A stretch of 64,000 nucleotides of DNA, taken from assembly GCA_965153455.1 (NCBI GenBank), contig OZ234496.1, positions 9,571,863 to 9,635,862 on the forward strand, read 5' to 3'. Origin of the DNA: Sphagnum compactum. Its lineage: Eukaryota > Bryophyta > Sphagnopsida > Sphagnales. Under the pieces are notes generated by a model. That model did no database searches. It saw only the letters and a list, made by a program, of their open reading frames with translations, and was not told the DNA's origin. Numbering within the stretch: position 1 is the first letter of the stretch; each line of letters opens with the position of its first letter. The translations under genes and the position numbers were made by a program. Below, piece after piece: positions 56,555 through 64,000 of this stretch.

Positions 56555-57532
56555 GTCTTCAGTTTGAGTGCCAAAGGATGCTTAACTTTCAGTAGCACAA
56601 CTACCAGGGACCATGATTTCAATACATGGAGGAGTTTTGGCTGTAGTGAATTTCAGTTCTTGCAGAGTAGAGTAAAGTATCAATCTTGTATAAATGCTGC
56701 AAACACCCAGTCGGTAGTTGATAAGGTCTTCCTCACTAATGTCCTTCCCGACCAGTTTGGTTACATGATTATTTTTCTAAATAGCTTGTCTTTCCAGAGA
56801 ACAAATCCTTGTGCCTGTGATGAAGAAGCCCATTTCATTCAGCACATTCCAAGCAATTAGAACACCAGTTTTAGTTTGAGTAAAACCCCTGGCAAGGCCA
56901 GCAGTACCGGGTGTTGCTGCTTTCCACTTCAGCTAAGGCTACCATTATTGCATCATTCCGCGCACCTTTGCATAAAGGATACTTGACCTGTTTGAATAAA
57001 TAAATAATTTTCAAGTAACGACAGAAGACCATCTATTCACAGAAGTCTAATGAAAGATGAGGGTTGTCAATGATTAGGATATGCATGATGAATCTAATAT
57101 AGGAGATGGGTAGGCCCAGAAGCCCTTCCTTGTTTTGAGGTGCTTAGACATGAGGGTGAGGGTGGTAGCCCCAGTGATGGGTATGGAAGAAAATGAGGAA
57201 AGGCTGAGGGTGTAAAAACCTGCCCTAATTTTCAAAGGATGTGAGCTTCGGCATTTCATAAGATCTTGAACTATCGTAACTGAGTTCTTAGCGCATGACA
57301 ATGGAAGTCTAAATACACTACAAAAATTAGGGCAGGTTTTTTTTTCTGCTTAATGGAAAGTCTTTCGCTCTCCTATGATATGTGCTTTTAAAAATCTGAT
57401 AATCATGTACTTATTAGACCTGCCTATTTTTTCCATCAGTAGGATGTAGCTCACAACCAGCAAGCAGAAGCTCTTGGGGATTTTGTGATCCACCACCCAC
57501 AAGTGGGTTGGCCATTGGAAAGCAGTTACCAC
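56555..57532. other. No gene recognised
   Basis: A frame at 56564-56860 (MSAKGCLTFSSTTTRDHD...) and minus frames at 57074-57301 and 57350-57532 show no known domain. Composition is mixed. Confidence 0.3.
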
Positions 57533-57741
57533 CAGTGTTGGGCAATTCTTTACTTTTATGAAGAACCTATGGTTTCGGTTCTTAAAAAATAAATTAGAAC
57601 TATCTCAGTTCAAGTTTCACACATGAATGAAACCAAGAATCCAACTCTTAGAATTAGACCTCGTAGAATTAGAGCAGGTCTGAACCTCCAAACCTAACTG
57701 AGAACTTAGATCTGAACTTGCCTAATATCCTGCCAACATTG
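57533..57741. mobile_element. Short hAT-like element, about 210 bp
   Basis: The ends CAGTGTTGGGC and GCCAACATTG are inverted with one mismatch over nine bases. The interior is GAACC/GGTTC rich. The flanking octamers GTTACCAC and GCCAATAG do not match. Confidence 0.45.
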
Positions 57742-57993
57742 GCCAATAGATACAAGTGAATGTTAGTAGATATTTAAACTACCCACCATGGTTAGCCATG
57801 AGACACGAATACTACAAAAGAATGTTTCCTGTTTATATACCATCCTTCTTCCATGGTGCCTTGTTGGGTGGTTCACTGTGGGCGTAAGCACAACCCTACC
57901 CTTCAATTTTAAGGCCTGCCTGGAGTCATGGATCATAAGCTTCATAACTGCCAAATCATATTACCATCTGATGGTATGAAATGACAAGATCAT
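57742..57993. other. Right-end remnant of a GTGCACTGG-family element
   Basis: 57826-57880 (TTTCCTGTTTATATACCATCC, CATGGTGCCTTGTTGGGTGG, TTCACTG) matches the right end of the 55813-56152 element. The rest is unassigned. Confidence 0.45.
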
Positions 57994-58789
57994 GGGCCAG
58001 AGTGAACCAGCATCCACCAGTGCAACAACGTGGATGGATGGTGCACTGATAGGATTCTCTTTTTCATCCCTGTGCCATCCCAGGCTGACTTCTGTTCTTT
58101 GGCCTTTCTCATCCCAGATCTCAGTTTTTTTTTGGGAACTTTCTTTTTTCCCTGCCCCAGACCCAGTTTCTTATTTTTTGCTTTTGAAACTTTTTCCACC
58201 CACCTACTACCCCCAACTGTCCCTCACCCATCTACTCACCTATAAATTTAAAATGTGCTAGTGTCGTCCCCGCCCACCTACCCACCCCTCATTTATTTAT
58301 CTACCTACATGCCCTTCCACACTTTAAGTAGGTACCTACTAGACCCCACCTACATGGCTACATCTATTTACATGGTTGTCATTCCAATAGACCCCCAACG
58401 GTTGACAACAATGAGGAAATAATAAAATAAAAGTATTGCATAGAGCTTGGTCTTCTTCACTCAAACAAATAAATAAGTATTAAAATATTTGACACCTTCT
58501 ATATAAGAGCATTGCAAGTTCTGCTTAGAGAGTGTTTTCCATGGGGTTATTACAACCCAAGTGGATAATCAAAACAATATGGAGCTCCAGTTCAATTTAA
58601 ATGCATTTCGTGCATGTTGTATTCAGGTTCATAAAGCAAAATATTCAAAGAACATGCAATATCCTACTCTTGGTATCCCTGAAATAATTTGGGCTCCATA
58701 TCATATCTTTTGAAACTTGGAGAACTATTGTGTAGCCCTAACAAAACCTAGAAGGAATATATAACATTGAATATTTTAATTTATTTTGT

Positions 58790-58930
58790 AATTCTGAAAT
58801 ATGAATATAATATGATATTATTAATATATGATATGTATATATATTATGTATCATATGTATATAATATACATGTATTTGTAATATACATATACATATATAT
58901 ACATAATATAACACATATTTTGTAATAAAA
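58790..58930. repeat. AT-rich TATA microsatellite-like tract
   Basis: About 140 bp almost only of A and T, with alternating ATATGTATAT words, inside the 4.5 kb element. Confidence 0.8.
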
Positions 58931-59039
58931 TTATAATCCAAAAAATTATAAATTATATTTAATCATATTTTTCTAAAAATTCATTTTATACATAAATTTA
59001 ATATGTTTGTAAATTTATGAATATTAAATCCATAGATAA

Positions 59040-59930
59040 ATTTGGTTTAATAGCATGAAATTTCTTGAATTGTGTTATTTTTGTTGTTAAAATAGCATAT
59101 TTAGATTAAACTTGGCTAGACTAAAGCTAAAGTTCATTAATTTTGTTTAATTTTGGGTAAAGTAATATAAATGAGGCTAAAGTAGGTTATTTTGGCTAAA
59201 ATAGGATACATTTTTCTATATTTTGATAAATTGGCTAAAACTTGGTTAAGCTTGGTTAAATGAAGATAAAATTTTCTAAACTAAACGATTTTGGCTAAAT
59301 TTGGCTAAACCTAGAAAAGTTTTAATTAAATTTGATTTTTTTTTTGTTGAAATTGAATAAATTTGGCTAAGCCGAAAAAATTTAAGTTAAATTTGTTTAT
59401 GTATTTGGCTAAATTTTAATAAATTAGGCTAAACTTGGATAATCTGAAACATTTAGGCCAAACTTTGATATTAAAGTTAAAATTGGTAAAATCATGTTAC
59501 ATGAATGCATTGAGGCTAAACATGGCCAATTAACTTGGCTAAATTTGAAATTTCTTGGCAAATAATTTTTTAAAATGTTTTTTGCTAAAACTAAGGCCAA
59601 TTACACTAAATTGAGTTAATTGATCTAAATTTGGCTAAACTTGGCAAAATTTCAATGTTGTTAGAGTTGGTAAACTAAATTAACTTACATATGTTAAAAT
59701 ATGTTACATTAAGCTAAAATATAAGATTATTTAGAGTAAATTAAATTATTTAAAATAATTTAGGCTACTTAGGGTGAATTAGCTTTAAGTATGTTAAATT
59801 AGGATTGGATTAAGTTAAATTAGACTAATCTAAATTAAACTAGGTTTTAATATATTAAATTAAGAATTATTTAAATTAGATTAAATTAAAGTAAATTAAG
59901 TTAAGCTAGGTTTCGAATACAAATTTAACC
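59040..59930. repeat. Degenerate GGCTAAA-type repeat tract
   Basis: Many diverged copies of TTTGGCTAAA, CTTGGTTAAA and TTAGGCTAAA at irregular spacing, grading into TTAAATTA words. No ORF. Confidence 0.6.
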
Positions 59931-60136
59931 ATGTTGATATGTATTTTAACTTTTTTTAAAACTCACTAAAACAAGGCCAAGTAATTATTTTAATATGGTT
60001 ACATTAGTTGTGTAATCATATTTGTAGTCATAATTACCTCTAGTTGTAATCATTGTCATATTTGTAGTCATAGATTCACAAATATGACTATAGTCGTCAA
60101 AATGATTACAACTCAAGTACACTTACAACTACATGA

Positions 60137-60334
60137 CTATGTTGGACAACACTCGCAACATGTTTTCTTCATAAAAATCACATTTTGGCATAGTGTGTGG
60201 CACGTTCGCAAATGTCGTACCAAGTTATATTTGGCCGTATAAGATGCATCACACCCATCAACCCTGTAAGCAAATTTGGGCCCATCTTTTACCCAATGGA
60301 CACTTTTTGGGGCAATCAACGAAGGGCCAACCAC
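60137..60334 (-). pseudogene. C2H2 zinc-finger-like fragment inside the TIR element
   Basis: The minus frame reads MVGPSLIAPKSVHWVKDGPK, then FAYRVDGCDASYTAKYNLVR and HLRTCH. It resembles a C2H2 finger of the form C-x4-C-x12-H-x4-H with the common NLxRHLR helix, but the first Cys position is occupied by another residue (YRVDGC). It is short and isolated, and probably a remnant of an element-encoded DNA-binding protein or a captured host exon. Confidence 0.4.
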
Positions 60335-60644
60335 ATCTAAAATAAAAAAACAAAAACAAAAAACCTAATGTGACAATTAATATTATGGATGAAGGTTATC
60401 CCCTTCACGATGACTTGGTATTATATAGATAGATAGAAGATTAACACACAATGAGGGTATTGATAGAACCCATTTTGAAATTTGCATAAAATGAAGTTAT
60501 CCCTAAAAAGAACAATATCACCTACAAAGCCTGAAGGTATTGCCTAGGGACTTAGACTAAAAAAGAATGCCCCACCCACCTTCTCACATGGAGAAGGAAG
60601 GTGGGCCAAAGGTTTAAAAACCACAATGGAAAAAAGAATTATAA

Positions 60645-61021
60645 TCACAAATTTGACCCAATAACCCCACCCATCCTTTCCAATTGAGAGGATGGGTGGG
60701 GCAATAAATTATAATACGAGAAGTTCAATATGTCACCTCCATCAATATGTGCATGAGGTTCAACATCTTCATTTGCATTCTTTTGCTTCAACATTAGAGC
60801 AATATGAACTACATTTTCTTGTTCCTCTATCATCGAAATAGTTTTCTCCAAATCCACCTCTTCAACAATCTCACTTGGAGCCAACCTTAAACCCACACTT
60901 CAACACCCGCTTGTTGTCCCATCACCCCTAACTCCAAATCTCTTTCATTCATGCCATCTTCTGCTTTTGCTGAAACTTGTTGATCTACTCCACCATTCCT
61001 TACTTTCTTTTGAGTTTGCAT
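60645..61021 (-). pseudogene. Frameshifted ORF inside the TIR element, unknown product
   Basis: From ATG at 61021 the minus strand reads MQTQKKVRNGGVDQQVSAKA, then EDGMNERDLELGVMGQQAG, to a TAA near 60890. With one shift it continues LRLAPSEIVEEVDLEKTISM, then EEQENVVHIALMLKQKNANE, down to 60645. The composition is acidic and coding-like, about 125 residues in all. The product is not recognised. It lies on the same strand as, and upstream of, the zinc-finger fragment. Confidence 0.4.
60665..60701. repeat. Perfect 12-bp hairpin
   Basis: CCCCACCCATCC (60665-60676) and GGATGGGTGGGG (60690-60701) pair around a 13-nt loop. A related imperfect hairpin (CCCACCTTCTC/GAGAAGGAAGGTGGG) lies 100 bp upstream at 60575-60605. 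On the minus strand the hairpin overlaps the end of the 61021-60645 ORF. Confidence 0.8.
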
Positions 61022-62500
61022 TTAACAAAAACAAAAACAACACAAAAATCAAAAAATGTGAATTGTAGCAAAACAAAAAAAACTAATTGGCAAGTTATAA
61101 ATCACTACTCTTGCTTGCAAAACAATGCCACAACCATGATGAGCAGTTGCATTGCTCATCATCATTTTTTCATGCGTGCAAGACCACACTAGAACGATGA
61201 CAGGCAACTACGTTATTTGTTGTCGTTATTTTGCTTTTGCAATGCAAAACCATAGTAGAATGACAATGAGTCATTTTTTGCTTTTGCAAAACCACAACTA
61301 AACAATGACGAGTAGTTGTTCGTCGTCGTCATTTCACTCTTGCAAAACCATAGTAGAACGACAATAAACAGCGTAATTGCTCGTCGTTGTTTTTTCGTGC
61401 TTGCAAAATAATAGATGAGGATGACGATGGTGCCTTTTCATAGTAGAAAACATGCCATCATTGTCTTCTTCACAGGTAAAAAAAAATCTAAAGAAGAAAA
61501 TGACAATGACGTCGTTGTCGTCTTTTTTGTAGCAAAAAACAAAAAAGAAGAAAAAGTTAACTGTGTCATCACCTTTTTTGTAACCAAAAGAAAAAGAAAA
61601 AGAAGGTGGTGCTATCATCTTTTTCTTCTCAAACATTGAGAAGAGGAAGATGACAACACCACCATCGTCGTTTTCTTTGCAACAAAAAAAGGAGAGAAGA
61701 AGAAGAGGATGATGGTGGTCTTGTCATTTTCTTCTTTTCAGTGTTTTTCGTAACAAAAAAAGGATAGAGAAGAAAAAGATGACAACACCACTATCATCAT
61801 CTTCTTCGTAGCAAAAAAAGGACAGAGAAGAAGAAGACGATGATGGTGGTGCAATCGTCTTCTTCTTTCTTCTTTTCACAACAAAATAAAGATAGAGAAG
61901 AAGAAGACGATGATGGTAATGTCTTCTTCTTCTTCTTCTCAATTTTTTTTCTTATTTGCAATAAAAGAAATAGAGAAGAAGAAAATGATGATGATGGTGC
62001 CATTGTCGTCTTCGTCGCAACAAAAGTAAGACACAAAAATTTTTTAAAAAGGAGGAGACGGGAGGGAGCTTACCTTCAAGCTCCCATTTTTGCCATTGGG
62101 TTGAAGCTACTCAAGCTCCCTTGCCTTGCGACTCCACATTCCTAAGCTCCCTTGCCTTGTGTCTCCACATTCCTAAGCTCCTCTTGCCTTGCGTCTTCAC
62201 ATTCCTAAGCTTGCCTCAAAGCTTTGAGCTACTCAAGCTCTCCCAAGCTTTGGCGATGGAGGTGAGCACAAAATGAGGTGGGTGGGGAGGGGTCACAAGA
62301 TGAGGGAAGTAGGTGGGTTGGTAGGAAGAAGGGCGGTAGGTAGGCTGGGGGTAGGTAGGAGCTTCCCAAAAAAAACTTGGGGTCAGGGGTGGGCCAAAAA
62401 AAAAATACTGACCCCTGGGGGACAGTTTCATCCCATCCATGATATCCCAGAACGGGATGTTTTGGATGGTGCACTGGTGGGTGCTGGGTCACTCAAGCCA

Positions 62501-63083
62501 TGCAAATGTTGGAGTAGAGTGAAATCTTGTAACAGATTTACTGGAAACAAAAATCAGCTTCATAATCATTCATACAGTGCAATCTAATGTCTTGAAAGAA
62601 ATTAGGCAGCATTTTGAAGGGTTTTGTGACTGTTGGAAATGATGTAACAGAGTGCATGTCAAAGTATGTCAATGGGATATAGAAAAATATGAATGTTCAA
62701 AAGTTTCTATTGAAAGTGAAACAGAAATTTGATTTGTTTGAAGATTTTGTCCATGCTTGCATTTAGACATGGTGCAAACTCTAACAACCATTTTTAGATC
62801 ACAACTTTTCCACCTTCTAAATGTAGGGATGATATTTTTGACAAGGCACAATGAAAATTCAATGTGTTTGTGAAGGTCCATCAATTGGTGTTTGGAGTGG
62901 TAAGCACTTTGGATATCTAAAAGACTTTTGTGGACTTGATCAGAGCAACACAGGTTCCGCATGCCAAATGATTGGGGAAGCCTGTGACTCTTTGTCAGAG
63001 TGGGATCTTCTTTTCTGAGGAGAAAAAAAACAGCACCAAAATGCATTGGGAGAATGATTCAAGAACGTTTGAACAAATTCCCT
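62501..63083. other. No gene recognised
   Basis: A minus frame at 62669-63046 (MHFGAVFFLLRKEDPTLTKS...) has no recognised domain. Nothing else is supported. Confidence 0.3.
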
Positions 63084-63084
63084 C

Positions 63085-63377
63085 AGAGCATCTCCACCCA
63101 CAGAAGCAGAAGCATAAGGAGTGTAAACTATCTCTGAATTCTGGATGCAGTACAGAAGTCAGATAGATACAAGGAGCAACAGTCAGACCACGTTTATTAC
63201 AGTTCTCTCTGGCAGGTGTACAAGTTTGCTTTGCCTTGTACCACCAGCCTCAGCAACTTGTGCACAAATGCTGGGCCAAAAACCCTTCTTCCAGCCAAAC
63301 CGGCATGTTTTCACTTTTCTTCATCCAATTTTAATGTGCAGGGTTACATGATGAGCACCAGTGGGGATGCTCTAAGG
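63085..63377. mobile_element. MITE with AGAGCATCTCCAC-type TIRs, about 290 bp
   Basis: The left end AGAGCATCTCCACCCA and right end GTGGGGATGCTCTAAGG are inverted with one mismatch in the first 13 bp. AGAGCATC(T/C)CCA ends are typical of abundant short plant MITEs. There is no convincing target duplication and no ORF. Confidence 0.55.
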
Positions 63378-63641
63378 GGATTTTTAGCATCTGGCTTGTA
63401 TGTTGGACTTAGGAAACACTAATAGATCCAAATAGGGGGTATGGGTGATCCATCTTTGAAGTTTAGAAGTCACAGTTCAAGATCATTAGCTCTGAAATAA
63501 GTACTCTCTCATATCTCTCTCTTCCTTCTGCAAATGACTCAACATGTTCTGGAATTCTAAATGAGGCAACCTAAATCAGGCAAGGCCCTAGACTGACCAC
63601 TGTACGTATGGATACTCCTCAAACTGTAGACAGGAATTTAC

Positions 63642-64000
63642 CAGTGTTGGGCATATACCCAGTTTGACCAGTTAGAACTGCTGGTTTGGGTTCCAGTTAG
63701 GGTTAAAAACCAAATTGGAACCCGGTCTGATTTCTGGAACTGAAACTGAGTTTAAAATCCATCCAATTCTGGAACCAGAATGTTCCAGAACCAAAACCCA
63801 GGCTCAATTCTGGAACTGGAACCAAAACCTAAATTTTTGAAAGTAATTTTGTTTGAGAGAAAAGCTTGGAAGAAGTGACTAACTGGCAGTTAACTGCCAG
63901 TTCTAGATCAGCTAACCTGGAATGGGAATGGAACCAGGTCTGGTTTCCAAAACCAGATGTGAATTATTTTTTCAGAAATCACACCCCAACTGGACCCAGG
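63642..64000. mobile_element. hAT-like element, left part, runs off the window
   Basis: It starts CAGTGTTGGGCATATACCC, like the ends at 36709 and 57533, and continues as a GAACC/GGTTC/TGGAACTGG-rich tract to the window end. No right terminus is visible. Confidence 0.45.

Larger units (their letters stand above)
57994..62500. mobile_element. 4.5 kb DNA element with long TIRs
   Basis: The left end GGGCCAGAGTGAACCAGC, then ATCCACCAGTGCA (about 57994-58025) and the right end GGATGGTGCACTGGTGGGTG, then CTGGGTCACTC (62464-62494) form inverted termini of about 30 bp. They are the same as those of the 340-bp elements. The interior has a pyrimidine-rich left part, an AT-rich stretch with GGCTAAATTTGGC-type repeats (59040-59930), minus-strand ORF fragments (61021-60645 and 60334-60137) and (GAA)n/(CTT)n blocks. 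The right 1.3 kb is duplicated at 54600-55785. No transposase catalytic motif was recognised. Confidence 0.5.

Noticed and set aside
61334-62145. Ser- and Lys-rich frames on both strands
   Set aside because: They are trinucleotide-repeat translations inside the 4.5 kb element, with no domain and with overlapping open frames.

Overview
The window is nuclear DNA of a land plant with a large, AT-rich, repeat-filled genome. The evidence is a degraded cytosolic-type plant methionine synthase (MetE) with spliceosomal introns, a PEBP (FT/TFL1/MFT superfamily) gene, plant-type chromovirus and copia retrotransposons, and short TTTAGGG-type telomere-like tracts. I cannot name the species; a fern, lycophyte, bryophyte or gymnosperm fits the texture better than a small-genome angiosperm, but that is inference.

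Layout. Positions 1-3.6 kb hold an inverted-arm (foldback) repeat and two copies of a 0.6 kb unnamed repeat. Positions 4.0-9.84 kb hold a decayed Ty3/gypsy chromovirus with gag, protease, RT, RNase H, integrase, chromodomain and a 3' LTR; I found no matching 5' LTR. It abuts a decayed Ty1/copia element (9.84-15.35 kb) whose RT is split by a 1.1 kb insertion. Further copia-like LTR debris follows at 15.9-16.3 kb, and a second, more ancient copia relic lies at 19.7-22.6 kb. Positions 22.6-27.1 kb are largely non-coding with local tandem duplications.

The best candidate host gene lies on the minus strand at 28942-27138. It is a PEBP-family gene whose first exon encodes a signal peptide and whose second exon encodes the N-terminal half of the fold. 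The last exon is not recognisable downstream. From 29 to 47 kb the window is mostly short transposon-like repeats: foldback elements with a conserved palindromic core, a CAGTGTTGG-ended hAT-like MITE with a degenerate 8-bp duplication, a family with 27-30 bp TIRs, a higher-order repeat with alternating 67/85-bp units, a 1.1 kb minisatellite, a retroelement relic and a tRNA-derived SINE.

A MetE gene copy on the plus strand (49336-52579) has eight recognisable exons but is broken. The first splice donor is mutated, about 40 codons are deleted with a frameshift in exon 5, and everything after the first part of the C-terminal domain, including the zinc site, is missing. From 54.6 kb to the end the window is again transposon territory. 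It includes a 4.5 kb element (about 57994-62500) with long TIRs that carries a minus-strand ORF and a C2H2 zinc-finger-like fragment, and it may be the autonomous or transducing relative of the short TIR elements.

Only the PEBP gene may be functional. Everything else coding is retroelement-derived or pseudogenised. All boundaries were read by eye, without alignment tools.
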